Below are positions 1-8,302 of a stretch of 64,000 bases of DNA, piece by piece. The DNA lies in the NCBI RefSeq assembly GCF_007109405.1, contig NZ_VJOY01000002.1:186001-250000 (forward strand), given 5' to 3'. Every line of letters begins with the position of its first letter. Position 1 is the stretch's first letter. Source of the stretch: Pseudomonas mangiferae (lineage in GTDB: Bacteria > Pseudomonadota > Gammaproteobacteria > Pseudomonadales > Pseudomonadaceae). The position numbers were made by a program, and so were the translations under genes. The notes under the pieces are model-generated. The model did not search any database. It saw nothing but the letters and a program-made list of their open reading frames with translations, and was not told where the DNA came from.

Positions 1-1132
1 CGGGGACGAAGCAGCCCAGGGGGATTTCGTAGACGTCGTTGAGCAGCCACTCCACCTTCGGCCGCTCGCCGCTGTGCAGCTCGATGGGCCAGGGCGAGCG
101 GGCAATGCCATCGGCGAACTTGTCGCCGGCGAGGACCGCCGCGTTGCTCAGGGTGGCGCGGCCGACGATCTGCCGGGTCTGGCGCACCCCCACCTGGGGT
201 GCGGTGTCGTCCACCCAGCTGGCCTCGCAACCGGCGATGTAGGCCTTGAAGAAGCGCGCGTACTCGCGCACCTGCAGGCGGCCCTCGATCTCGGCGTCGG
301 TGAAATCCTGGTGGAACAGCGGGTTCAGCTCGCGCCCGTCGGCGCCGGTGACCCGGGTGCAGTTGCACAGCAGCTCGCCGGGACGGGGCGTGGGGAACAG
401 CCAGATCTTGCTGCGTGGCAGGCGGTAGCCCCGGCCGTTGGCCTCGCCGATCATCTCCGAGACGGCGGGCGGCATGATGGTGTCGGCGCCGTACTGGCGG
501 GCGAAGCGCGCGAGATCGACGCCGGCGAGCCGGAAGATCATGGTGGGGTTTTGCACCCGGCCGTGGTCGCCGATGGTCTCCGGCAGGCCGGCCATGGCGA
601 CCAGGTCGGCGTCGCCGCTGGCGTCCACGGTCACCGGGGCCATGACCCGCAGCTTGCCCTGCTTGGTGTACAGCTGGGCGCCCAGGGTGCGCTCGCCCTC
701 GCGGATCACGTCGGTCACCACCGCGTGGTAGACGATGCGCACGCCGGCCTCCCGCAGCAGCGCGTCGGCCACCTCGCGCCAGACCAGCGGATCGTGCACC
801 CGGGTGTAGGTCTTGCCGTAGCGCAGCGGTTCGGTCAGGCCGTGGCGCCGCTCCATCGCCTCGACGAAGGTGTCGACGAACCCGTGCACCACCTGCACCG
901 GCGGGGCAGCGCCCTCGGCGGCTTCGTAGAGCCCGCAGATCGTGCCGGACAGACCGGCCACCGCGCCGCCCCCACAGAAGCCGTACTTTTCCACCAGCAC
1001 CACGGAGCAGCCGTTGCGGGCGGCGGTGTTGGCGGTGGCGATCCCGGCGGCACCGCCGCCGACCACTAGCACGTCGGTTTCCAGTACCTCGACCGGACGG
1101 GCATCGCCGATCCGGGCCGTGAGCGTATTCAT
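1..1132 (-). CDS. FAD-dependent oxidoreductase (3' end outside window)
   Basis: The reading frame opens at an ATG at 1132 and stays open to the window edge, so at least 377 residues are present and the C-terminus is missing. Near the N-terminus it has the dinucleotide-binding signature VLVVGGGAAGIATA followed by an acidic VEKYG, as in flavoproteins of the FAD_oxidored type. An internal ASGDADLVAMAG segment is the usual second FAD contact region. The substrate cannot be deduced. An AAGG/GGCGGA stretch upstream may serve as ribosome binding site. The gene is transcribed away from a small palindrome at 1190-1208. It lies downstream of, and on the same strand as, the di-heme cytochrome gene, but a terminator at 1261-1290 separates them. 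I do not remember this gene beside speC in P. aeruginosa, so it looks accessory. Confidence 0.75.
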   Translation of the reverse strand, partial: MNTLTARIGDARPVEVLETDVLVVGGGAAGIATANTAARNGCSVVLVEKYGFCGGGAVAGLSGTICGLYEAAEGAAPPVQVVHGFVDTFVEAMERRHGLTEPLRYGKTYTRVHDPLVWREVADALLREAGVRIVYHAVVTDVIREGERTLGAQLYTKQGKLRVMAPVTVDASGDADLVAMAGLPETIGDHGRVQNPTMIFRLAGVDLARFARQYGADTIMPPAVSEMIGEANGRGYRLPRSKIWLFPTPRPGELLCNCTRVTGADGRELNPLFHQDFTDAEIEGRLQVREYARFFKAYIAGCEASWVDDTAPQVGVRQTRQIVGRATLSNAAVLAGDKFADGIARSPWPIELHSGERPKVEWLLNDVYEIPLGCFVP

Positions 1133-1189
1133 GGGCAGGTCCGCCTTGCTTGTTGTTATGGGCATTACCTTGGGACAGACTTCGTATGT

Positions 1190-1208
1190 TGTCAATATTC
1201 AACTGACA
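1190..1208. promoter_or_regulatory. Inverted repeat, possible operator for the FAD oxidoreductase gene
   Basis: TGTCA (1190-1194) and TGACA (1204-1208) form an inverted repeat around a 9-nt AT-rich centre. It sits about 60-80 bp upstream of the oxidoreductase start. On the minus strand a TTGACA hexamer that could be a -35 element overlaps it. This arrangement suits a repressor or activator site, but the regulator is unknown. Confidence 0.3.
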
Positions 1209-1260
1209 TATTAGATGAGGAGGAAGGCGAGAATCAGTCAGGCGCGAGGCAGGGGCGGCA

Positions 1261-1290
1261 AGAAAGAACGCCCGCGGCAGGGCCGCGGGC
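1261..1290 (-). terminator. Rho-independent terminator after the di-heme cytochrome gene
   Basis: A perfect 9-bp stem (GCCCGCGGC at 1270-1278 with GCCGCGGGC at 1282-1290) has a 3-nt loop. Read on the minus strand it is followed by GTTCTTTCTT. It lies 16 bases past the stop codon of the cytochrome gene. Confidence 0.7.
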
Positions 1291-1305
1291 GGGAGGGGGG
1301 TGCGG

Positions 1306-3021
1306 TCAGAGGACCTTGAGGTATTCCAGCAGGGCGGATTTCTCGGCGTTTTTCAGGGACGTGCCGAATTCGTGGCCACAGCGGCTGTTGCCGGAGTTGC
1401 GGGCACTGCAGTCGGTGGTTTGCTGGATAAAGTCGAAGCGCTCCTGCTGGGCGGCGAGGCCCACGGCCTGGATGTCGTAGGTCGGCCCGACGGCGAAGGA
1501 CGCCGCCCGCTGTGAGGCCGGCTTGAGCAGGTCGGCGAGGCTCGCCACCGAGCCGTTGTGCAGGTAGGGCGCGGTGGCCCAGATGCCTTGCAGCACCCGC
1601 GACTCGTAGGGGAACTGGGTGTCCGTGGCGAGCACCTCGTAGCGGTAGGCATCCCGCAGGGGCGGGGTGCGGGCCGTGGTGATCTGGGCGAAGGCCTTCT
1701 GGCCCTGGGACGACGGCTTGAAAGCGTGCTGCACGATGGAGCCCAGCACCGCGGTGCCCAGCACGTTGAACGCCAGGTCACGCTGCTTCAACGGGCCCTT
1801 GATCAGGGGGATGCGTGCGCCGGCCAGCACGCCGGTGTCTACCTCCCGCTGCAGCACGCTGTATTCCAGGCTGTCGGTGCCCACGTCCACCATCTTCGTG
1901 GCCCAGGTCTGTTCGTCCTCGGCGAGGCCGCGGAACTCGCCTTTACGGATGCCATGGCACTCGACGCAGCCGCCCTGGTCGGTGCTGCGGTTGTAGATGG
2001 CCTTGCCCTGCTCGGCGAGCGCCATGTCCACCTTCCACGGCCATTTCGGCGGGCCGATGCGGCGGATCAGCGTCTCGAATTTCTCCAGGCCGTGGAAGTT
2101 CGCCGAGTTGTCACCCAGGTAGTTCACCTTCAGCAGGGACTTGTCCTTCTTCGGGTGGAAGATGGCGAACACGCCGTACACCTCGCCCAGGTTGCGCGCC
2201 AGGGAGAACAGCGCGTCGCCGTTCTTCGAGAAGCCCGGCCACTGGGTGTAGTCCTGCTTCGAGGCGTTCCATAGGAATGGGTAGCGCACCGGGGCGTTGG
2301 CCTCGGCGATGTTGTCGGGAATCAGGTGGGTGGGCGCCGGGCCGATGTCCAGACCGGCCAGGCGGTTGAAGATCATCGACACCGCGTCCAGGCGCGCCGG
2401 GCCCCAGGGCTCCTTGGGCAGGGCGCGGGTCATCAGGGTGTGGTAGGGCAGGTACCAGTCCTTCACCTGCTGGTGCAGCGTGGCCCGCTGCAGGTCGTTG
2501 GCGCCGCTGCCCAGCACCTCGACGGCGAAGGTGTCGAACGCGCCCGGCTGTTCCAGCACCCGGCCGACGGCGGCGTCCAGGTCGGAGAGGAAGGCCTGGA
2601 AGTCGGCGATGGCCGGGCCGCCATCGACCCGGTAGGCCTGGCCCTGCACGTCGATCTGCCGGGTGTGGCAGGCCGCGCAGTTCATGCCGATGGACTGGCC
2701 GGACGGGTCGTTGCTCAGGGCGAAGCCCACCGGCAGTCCTTCCACCGGGCTGCCGGGGTTGGGCAGGTAGCCGTAGCGGGACAGGCTGTTGGCCATGAAT
2801 GGCGAGCCGTCCGGCTGCTTGAGGGCGATGATCCAGGCGGCCGGCATGATCCGCGCGCCCTGGTCGATGGAGTAGTACTCCTGGCGATTGTGGTCGCCCC
2901 AGTGGCTGCCCTGGTCAAGGTAGACCGGTTCGGCAGCGGCGTGAGCGGAGGCGGTCCAGGTGGCGGGGAGCAGCGCGCAGGCGAGCAGGCTCGCGCGCAG
3001 GGGCAGAGGAGGCGTGCGCAT
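1306..3021 (-). CDS. RoxA-like di-heme cytochrome c (peroxidase/oxygenase superfamily)
   Basis: This 571-residue protein has a cleavable signal peptide ending near SAHA (about residue 28), so it should be periplasmic or secreted. Two c-type heme attachment motifs are visible: CAACH at 115-119 and CVECH at 352-356. A C-terminal APYLHNGSVASLADLL segment is characteristic of RoxA-type and related di-heme proteins. In the family, RoxA is an extracellular rubber dioxygenase, while MauG and CcpA relatives perform peroxidase or protein-oxidation chemistry. The natural substrate here is not evident. The start is supported by AAGGA eight bases upstream. It is transcribed alone, with its own terminator. 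Confidence in the di-heme call is high; confidence in any particular reaction is low. Confidence 0.82.
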   Translation of the reverse strand: MRTPPLPLRASLLACALLPATWTASAHAAAEPVYLDQGSHWGDHNRQEYYSIDQGARIMPAAWIIALKQPDGSPFMANSLSRYGYLPNPGSPVEGLPVGFALSNDPSGQSIGMNCAACHTRQIDVQGQAYRVDGGPAIADFQAFLSDLDAAVGRVLEQPGAFDTFAVEVLGSGANDLQRATLHQQVKDWYLPYHTLMTRALPKEPWGPARLDAVSMIFNRLAGLDIGPAPTHLIPDNIAEANAPVRYPFLWNASKQDYTQWPGFSKNGDALFSLARNLGEVYGVFAIFHPKKDKSLLKVNYLGDNSANFHGLEKFETLIRRIGPPKWPWKVDMALAEQGKAIYNRSTDQGGCVECHGIRKGEFRGLAEDEQTWATKMVDVGTDSLEYSVLQREVDTGVLAGARIPLIKGPLKQRDLAFNVLGTAVLGSIVQHAFKPSSQGQKAFAQITTARTPPLRDAYRYEVLATDTQFPYESRVLQGIWATAPYLHNGSVASLADLLKPASQRAASFAVGPTYDIQAVGLAAQQERFDFIQQTTDCSARNSGNSRCGHEFGTSLKNAEKSALLEYLKVL

Positions 3022-3442
3022 GTCGACGTCCTTGTGGTGGGGAGGGAGTTCCTTTGCCTGGATTTAAGCAGCCGCCGGGCCGATTGCAATAGTAAAAGTA
3101 AGGGTATTGCGCCCTTCGATCGGTCCATCCCGGCCGCCCGGGAACGTTGTCCCGGCAGGCCGGTCACTCACCCAGGCGGCCCGCAGCAGGCCGCGGCGCG
3201 ACCCCGCCGGGCACGGCGGCAGTTTTTGATTGATCTGCGACTCCCTTGGTCCTAAAGTTCGCGGCCGAACGTCCATGCTGGAAACGATCCATCCGGCTCA
3301 AGTACTGACGACGAGAGGTTGCCGCCGGCAATCCTCGGCGACATGCCTTGGGAAGTAGGCGAACCAAAGTGGGGAAACGGATTAGACGTTCACATTCACC
3401 CCTGATTGTTCCCGTTTGTCTTGCCACATGGAGTCTTCCCGC
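3022..3442. other. Intergenic region with long structured speC leader
   Basis: This stretch of about 420 nt separates the divergent cytochrome and speC genes. It contains an inverted repeat CCGGGA/TCCCGG (3138-3143 and 3150-3155). It also contains a strong bulged hairpin at 3315-3336, GAGG-TTGCC paired with GGCAA-(T)-CCTC. The last 130 nt before speC look like an untranslated leader. No coding frame with a ribosome binding site and family-like composition was seen. Confidence 0.4.
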
Positions 3443-4606
3443 ATGTCGATCCAGGTCGAAGATTATTTCGCGCGCGATACCTTCCAACGCATGAAGGCGT
3501 TCGCCGACCAGCACGAAACCCCGTTCGTACTCATCGATACCCCGACCATCGCCCGCGCCTACGACGATCTGGTCACCTATTTCCCGTTCGCCAAGATCTA
3601 CTACGCGGTCAAGGCCAACCCGGCGGTGGAAATCACCGAGTTGCTGCGGGACAAGGGCTCCAACTTCGACATCGCCTCCATCTACGAGCTGGACAAGGTG
3701 CTGGCCACCGGCGTCGGTCCGGAGCGCATCAGTTACGGCAACACCATCAAGAAAGCCAAGGACATCCGCTACTTCTACGAGAAGGGCGTGCGGATGTTCG
3801 CCACTGACTCCGAGGCCGACCTGCGCAACATCGCCAAGGCGGCCCCCGGCGCGCGGGTCTACGTGCGCATCCTCACCGAAGGCTCCACCACCGCCGACTG
3901 GCCGCTGTCGCGCAAGTTCGGCTGCCAGACCGACATGGCCATGGACCTGCTGATCCTGGCCCGGGAGCTGGGCCTGGAGCCCTACGGCGTGTCCTTCCAC
4001 GTGGGCTCGCAACAGCGCGACATCTCCGTCTGGGACGCGGCCATCGCCAAGGTCAAGGTGATCTTCGAGCGGTTGAAGACCGAGGACGGCATCACCCTGA
4101 AGATGATCAACATGGGCGGCGGCTTCCCGGCCAACTACATCACCCGCACCAACAGCCTGGAAACCTACGCCGAGGAGATCATCCGTTTCCTCAAGGAAGA
4201 CTTCGGCGACGACCTGCCGGAAATCATCCTGGAGCCGGGTCGCTCGCTGATCGCCAACGCCGGCATCCTGGTCAGCGAAGTGGTGCTGGTGGCGCGCAAG
4301 TCGCGGACCGCCGTGGAACGCTGGGTCTACACCGACGTGGGCAAGTTCTCCGGCCTGATCGAAACCATGGACGAATCCATCAAGTTTCCCATCTGGGTGG
4401 AGAAGAAGGGCGAGATGGAGGAAGTGGTGATCGCCGGGCCCACCTGCGACAGCGCCGACATCATGTACGAGCACTACAAGTACGGCCTGCCGCTGAACCT
4501 GTCCATCGGCGACCGCCTGTACTGGCTGTCCACCGGCGCCTACACCACCAGCTACAGCGCGGTGGAATTCAACGGCTTCCCGCCGCTGAAGGCCTACTAC
4601 CTGTAA
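3443..4606 (+). CDS. speC: Ornithine decarboxylase, PLP-dependent (fold type III)
   Basis: SpeC converts ornithine to putrescine, the first step of polyamine synthesis in the cytoplasm. The 387-residue product has the alanine-racemase-like barrel. The PLP lysine lies in YYAVKANP (K57), and further PLP contacts are FHVGSQ, a glycine loop in NMGGGFPANY and EPGRSL. The substrate-binding, dimer-interface cysteine motif GPTCDSAD is near the C-terminus. The start at 3443 (MSIQVEDYF) fits the usual length of about 387 residues; an in-frame upstream ATG at 3416 would only add a short unlikely extension. Lysine or arginine activity cannot be excluded, but the length and sequence fit the short Pseudomonas ornithine enzyme. 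A hairpin follows the gene. Confidence 0.95.
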   Translation: MSIQVEDYFARDTFQRMKAFADQHETPFVLIDTPTIARAYDDLVTYFPFAKIYYAVKANPAVEITELLRDKGSNFDIASIYELDKVLATGVGPERISYGNTIKKAKDIRYFYEKGVRMFATDSEADLRNIAKAAPGARVYVRILTEGSTTADWPLSRKFGCQTDMAMDLLILARELGLEPYGVSFHVGSQQRDISVWDAAIAKVKVIFERLKTEDGITLKMINMGGGFPANYITRTNSLETYAEEIIRFLKEDFGDDLPEIILEPGRSLIANAGILVSEVVLVARKSRTAVERWVYTDVGKFSGLIETMDESIKFPIWVEKKGEMEEVVIAGPTCDSADIMYEHYKYGLPLNLSIGDRLYWLSTGAYTTSYSAVEFNGFPPLKAYYL

Positions 4607-4613
4607 CGCCCTC

Positions 4614-4639
4614 GCCGCGCCGGTTCCTTCCGGCGCGGC
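4614..4639 (+). terminator. Hairpin terminator after speC
   Basis: GCCGCGCCGG (4614-4623) pairs perfectly with CCGGCGCGGC (4630-4639) across a TTCCTT loop, starting 7 bases after the speC stop. No T-run follows immediately, though TTTTTT occurs about 25 nt later. It could stop transcription in either direction. Confidence 0.5.
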
Positions 4640-4881
4640 CTCTCCCCGGCGCTAGGCTCCTGCCTTTTTTCTCTCCGCCTCACGCTTCCCCCGGGTGTAC
4701 GACGCGCTCGCCGGCCACCTTTCGGGCCGTGCCAGGTGCACCGCCGGGACACATTTCGACAAGGTGCCGCCGATCCCGGCGTCCCGCTCGCCGCGTCGAG
4801 GGGGTATCGTTCGCCGCCATGGGGCGCGAGTCGGGTCCGTCCGCGACTCGCTGCCGGGATGTCCATCGAACGGAAAGCGAC

Positions 4882-7395
4882 GTGTTCAAGAAAGCGATCT
4901 TCCAGCTGCACTGGTTCCTCGGGATCGCCGCCGGCCTGGTGCTGGCGGTGATGGGGGTATCCGGCGCGGCCTACACCTTCCAGGACGAGATTCTCGACCT
5001 GCTCAACCCGCACCTGACGGTGGACGCCGGTGGCGCCCCGCCGCTGCCCCTGGGGGAGCTGCTGGCCCGGGCCGAGGCCCAGCAGGGCACGGCGGTCACC
5101 GGCATCTGGCAGAAGACCGATGCGGAGGCGCCCACCTGGCTGTTCTTCGCGCCACGCGCCGGCGAGTCGCGCGGTGCGTCCCGCTATGCCAACCGCTACA
5201 CCGGCGAGCTCCTCGCCGAGCGCCGCGGCACCGCGTTCTTCGCCCTGATGCTGAAAGTGCACCGCTATCTGGCCCTGGACGCGGTGGGCAAGCAGATCAC
5301 CGCGGCCAGCACCCTGGGGCTGGTCTACCTCTGTCTGTCCGGCCTCTATCTGCGCTGGCCGCGCCGCGGCGCCCACTGGCGGGCCTGGCTGGCCCTGAAC
5401 CCGTCGCGCAAGGGCCGCGCCTTCCTCTGGGACCTGCACGCCGTGGCGGGCACCTGGTGCCTGGCCATCTACCTGCTGGTGGCCGTCACCGGCCTGTACT
5501 GGTCCTATGACTGGTACCGCGAGGGCCTCACCCGCCTGCTGGACGATGCCCCGGTGGAGGGATCCAGCGTGCCGGAGCCGACCGGCACCGGGCCGGCGCG
5601 GGTCGACATGGAGGCCGTACGGCGCGGTCTGGAGGCGGCGGCCGGGCCAGGCCTCGGGCTGTACAGCCTGCGCCTGCCGGAGCGCGCCGGGGAGCCGCTG
5701 ACGGTGTTCGTCCTGGACCGCGACGCGGACCACCCGCGGGCCTTCGACGAGCTGACCCTCGACCCCGTCAGCGGTGCGCTGCTGCACCACGACCGCTACG
5801 CCGACAAGTCCTTCGGCGCCCGGCTGCTGGCCAGCGTCTACGCCCTCCACGTGGGCGAGTACTTCGGCCTGCCGGGGCGCGTGCTGATCATGCTGGCCAG
5901 CCTGGGGATGCCGCTGTTCTTCGTCACCGGCTGGCTGCTCTACCTGGACCGCCGGCGCAAGCGCTGGGCCGCCGACGCCGCCCGGGGCGAACCGGCGCCC
6001 GCCGTGGCCGGCGAGGACGCCTGGCTGGTCGGCTTCGCCAGCCAGAGCGGTTTCGCCGAGCAACTGGCCTGGCAGGCCGCCCGCCAGTTGCGCGCGGCCG
6101 GGCTGGCGGCGGAGGTGCTGCCCGTGGCGCGCATCGACGCCCCGCGCCTGCAGACGGCCTCCCACGCGCTGTTCGTCGCCAGCACCTTCGGCGACGGCGA
6201 CGCGCCGGACAGCGCCCGGGGCTTCGAGCGCGGCGTGCTGGCGCAGCGCCTGGACCTGGCTCACCTGCATTACGCGGTGCTGGCCCTGGGGGACCGCCAG
6301 TACGCCCGCTACTGCGCCTTCGCCCAGCGCCTCGACGGCTGGCTCGGCAGCAGCGGCGCCCGCAGCCTGTTCGACCCGGTGGAGGTGGACAACGGCGATG
6401 CCCTGGCCCTGGACCGCTGGCAGCGGCAACTGGCCGACCTCACCGGCGCCCAGCCGCTGCAGCACGCCGAGGAACCGTACCTGGCCTGGCGCCTGGCGGC
6501 GCGGGAATGCCTGAACCCTGGCAGCCAGGGTCGCCCCACTTACCGCGTTGCGCTGCGGGCGGAGACACCGGTGGCCTGGAGCGCCGGCGACATCCTCGAA
6601 GTGCTGCCGCGCCATGGCGAGGCGCGGGTGCGGGACTGGCTGCAGCGCCACGGCATCGACGGGTCCACCTGGATCAACGTCGGCGAGCTGGCCCAGCCGC
6701 TCCACGAAGCCCTGGCCACCCGGCAACTGCCGGACCGTCAGGTCCACCTGGTGGGCCTGCACCCCCAGGGCCTGTACGACGCCCTGGTGCCCCTGGGCAG
6801 CCGGGAATATTCCATCGCCTCGCTGCCGGCGGATGGCGTGCTGGAACTGATCGTGCGCCAGGAGCAGGGGCCGGATGGCTGGCCGGGCCTGGGCTCCGGC
6901 TGGCTGACCCTTCATGCACCCCTGGAGGGCCGGGTGCTGGCCCGGGTCCGCCGCAACAGCGGCTTCCACCCGCCGGAGGACGACCGTCCGCTGGTGCTGA
7001 TCGGCAATGGCACGGGTCTCGCCGGGCTGCGCAGCCTGCTCAAGGCGCGCATCGCCGAAGGCCACACCCGCAACTGGCTGATCTTCGGCGAGCGCAACGC
7101 CGCCCACGATTTCTACTGCCGCGAGGAGTTGCGCGGCTGGCAGCGGGACGGCGGGCTGGCGCGCCTGGACCTGGCCTTTTCCCGGGACCAGGCCGAGCGG
7201 GTCTACGTCCAGCACCGCCTGCGCGACGCCGCCGACGACCTGCGCCACTGGCTGGCGGATGGCGCCGCGCTGTACGTCTGCGGCAGCCTGGCCGGCATGG
7301 CGGAGGAGGTGGACCGTACCCTGGTGGAGCTGCTGGGCGCCGCGGCGGTGGACCGCCTGAGCGAGACCGGGCGTTACCGCCGGGACGTGTATTAG
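4882..7395 (+). CDS. PepSY-domain membrane flavoreductase (PepSY-flavodoxin-FNR fusion)
   Basis: This 837-residue fusion begins with a PepSY-type membrane part. Its helices lie near residues 10-32, 137-158, 187-207 and about 330-355, with histidines H10, H127 and H186 placed like b-heme ligands. A flavodoxin (FMN) domain starts near residue 380, and a sulfite-reductase/ferredoxin-reductase-like FAD and NADPH module runs from about residue 540. FAD binding is suggested by REYSIASLP and NADPH binding by LVLIGNGTGLAGL (near 706) and ALYVCGSLAGM. It should move electrons from NADPH across the inner membrane, probably for ferric-siderophore reduction. That role is inferred from the similar P. aeruginosa protein near piuA. 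The GTG at 4882 is chosen because it leads directly into the first helix and follows GGAAAG. Confidence 0.88.
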   Translation: MFKKAIFQLHWFLGIAAGLVLAVMGVSGAAYTFQDEILDLLNPHLTVDAGGAPPLPLGELLARAEAQQGTAVTGIWQKTDAEAPTWLFFAPRAGESRGASRYANRYTGELLAERRGTAFFALMLKVHRYLALDAVGKQITAASTLGLVYLCLSGLYLRWPRRGAHWRAWLALNPSRKGRAFLWDLHAVAGTWCLAIYLLVAVTGLYWSYDWYREGLTRLLDDAPVEGSSVPEPTGTGPARVDMEAVRRGLEAAAGPGLGLYSLRLPERAGEPLTVFVLDRDADHPRAFDELTLDPVSGALLHHDRYADKSFGARLLASVYALHVGEYFGLPGRVLIMLASLGMPLFFVTGWLLYLDRRRKRWAADAARGEPAPAVAGEDAWLVGFASQSGFAEQLAWQAARQLRAAGLAAEVLPVARIDAPRLQTASHALFVASTFGDGDAPDSARGFERGVLAQRLDLAHLHYAVLALGDRQYARYCAFAQRLDGWLGSSGARSLFDPVEVDNGDALALDRWQRQLADLTGAQPLQHAEEPYLAWRLAARECLNPGSQGRPTYRVALRAETPVAWSAGDILEVLPRHGEARVRDWLQRHGIDGSTWINVGELAQPLHEALATRQLPDRQVHLVGLHPQGLYDALVPLGSREYSIASLPADGVLELIVRQEQGPDGWPGLGSGWLTLHAPLEGRVLARVRRNSGFHPPEDDRPLVLIGNGTGLAGLRSLLKARIAEGHTRNWLIFGERNAAHDFYCREELRGWQRDGGLARLDLAFSRDQAERVYVQHRLRDAADDLRHWLADGAALYVCGSLAGMAEEVDRTLVELLGAAAVDRLSETGRYRRDVY

Positions 7396-7501
7396 GCCTC
7401 CGCTTGGGTGAGCGTGCCGGCCCTCCCGACAGGCGACGATGCGAGGCGTAGCCGCGTGGGGTGCCGCCTCTTCGATGCTTTCCGCCGGCTGTGACGGCCG
7501 G

Positions 7502-8302
7502 TCAGCCCGGCCCGTCCTCTCCGGCCATTTCGCCATACACCACACGGCTGGTGTTCGCGATGGCGTTGGGTCGCGGGGCGAATTGCCAGTGCTCCCACAT
7601 GTCCCGCTCGAAGTCGTAGGTGGCGGCTTCGTCCAGCGGCATGCCCCAGCGCCCCACCGTGGCGATGCGGGTTTCCGGCCGCGAATTGACCGAGCCGGAA
7701 TGCATCAGCAGCGAGTGCCAGATCAGCAGGTCGCCGGCCTTGCCCAGAAAGGCCGTGGGCTCGCTGGGCAGTTCTTGCAGGAGCAGGGCGAAGGTCTGGT
7801 CCTGGCTGCGCTCGCCCCGTGCCATGTAGTCCCGGGGATTGCGGCGGAAGAAGTCCCAGGCGTTGCGATGGCTGCCCGGCCAGTAGAGGAACTCGCCGCC
7901 GCCCTGGTGCACGTCGGTGTAGTAGATGACGTTGTTCGCCAGGGTGCGCAGCGGGCTCGCCACGGGGAAGTCGAGGTGGGCGGGCATGCCCAGGCCGCAG
8001 GGGCTGCGCTCCCCCGGGCGGATCATCAGGTCGTCCTCGCCGTGCCACTCGAGGCTCCCGTGGAGCGACCGGTAGAGCGCGGTGAGCCGGGGGTGGACCC
8101 CGGGCGACAGCGGGACCTGGAGGTGGAACTGGCTGCTGCTGTACCGGCCCAGGGCGAGCTGCCAATCGTCGCCGGAGTCGGGGTGGCCGAAATAGGCCCG
8201 CACCTCTTCGCGACCGCGAAGGATTTCCTCGTGGTCGAAGAACTCACGGAGGATCAGTACCCCGTCGGTCTTGAAGCGTTCGATCTGTCCCGGGGTCAGC
8301 AT
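7502..8302 (-). CDS. Phytanoyl-CoA dioxygenase (PhyH)-like Fe(II)/2-oxoglutarate oxygenase
   Basis: The 266-residue protein has the PhyH double-stranded beta-helix pattern. Iron ligands are H109-x-D111 in AHLDFP and H201 in LLMHSGSVN, with R208 or R212 placed to hold 2-oxoglutarate. WPGSH at 141-145 is also typical of the family. PhyH enzymes hydroxylate, and sometimes desaturate or cyclise, unactivated C-H bonds. The ATG at 8302 overlaps the upstream stop (ATGCTGA, 7 bp), and GGAAGGAGG lies upstream, so translation is coupled to the preceding helical-protein gene. Being last in an operon led by a 60-residue peptide, its substrate may be that peptide (inference). A small-molecule substrate remains possible. 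It converges on the PepSY reductase gene. Confidence 0.85.
   Translation of the reverse strand: MLTPGQIERFKTDGVLILREFFDHEEILRGREEVRAYFGHPDSGDDWQLALGRYSSSQFHLQVPLSPGVHPRLTALYRSLHGSLEWHGEDDLMIRPGERSPCGLGMPAHLDFPVASPLRTLANNVIYYTDVHQGGGEFLYWPGSHRNAWDFFRRNPRDYMARGERSQDQTFALLLQELPSEPTAFLGKAGDLLIWHSLLMHSGSVNSRPETRIATVGRWGMPLDEAATYDFERDMWEHWQFAPRPNAIANTSRVVYGEMAGEDGPG

Noticed and set aside
4597-7545. A 982-codon open frame on the strand opposite the PepSY flavoreductase gene
   Set aside because: High GC with strong third-position bias makes long antisense frames common. This one shows low-complexity Gln/Ala/Gly/His composition, no family motif, and covers a gene with clear domains.
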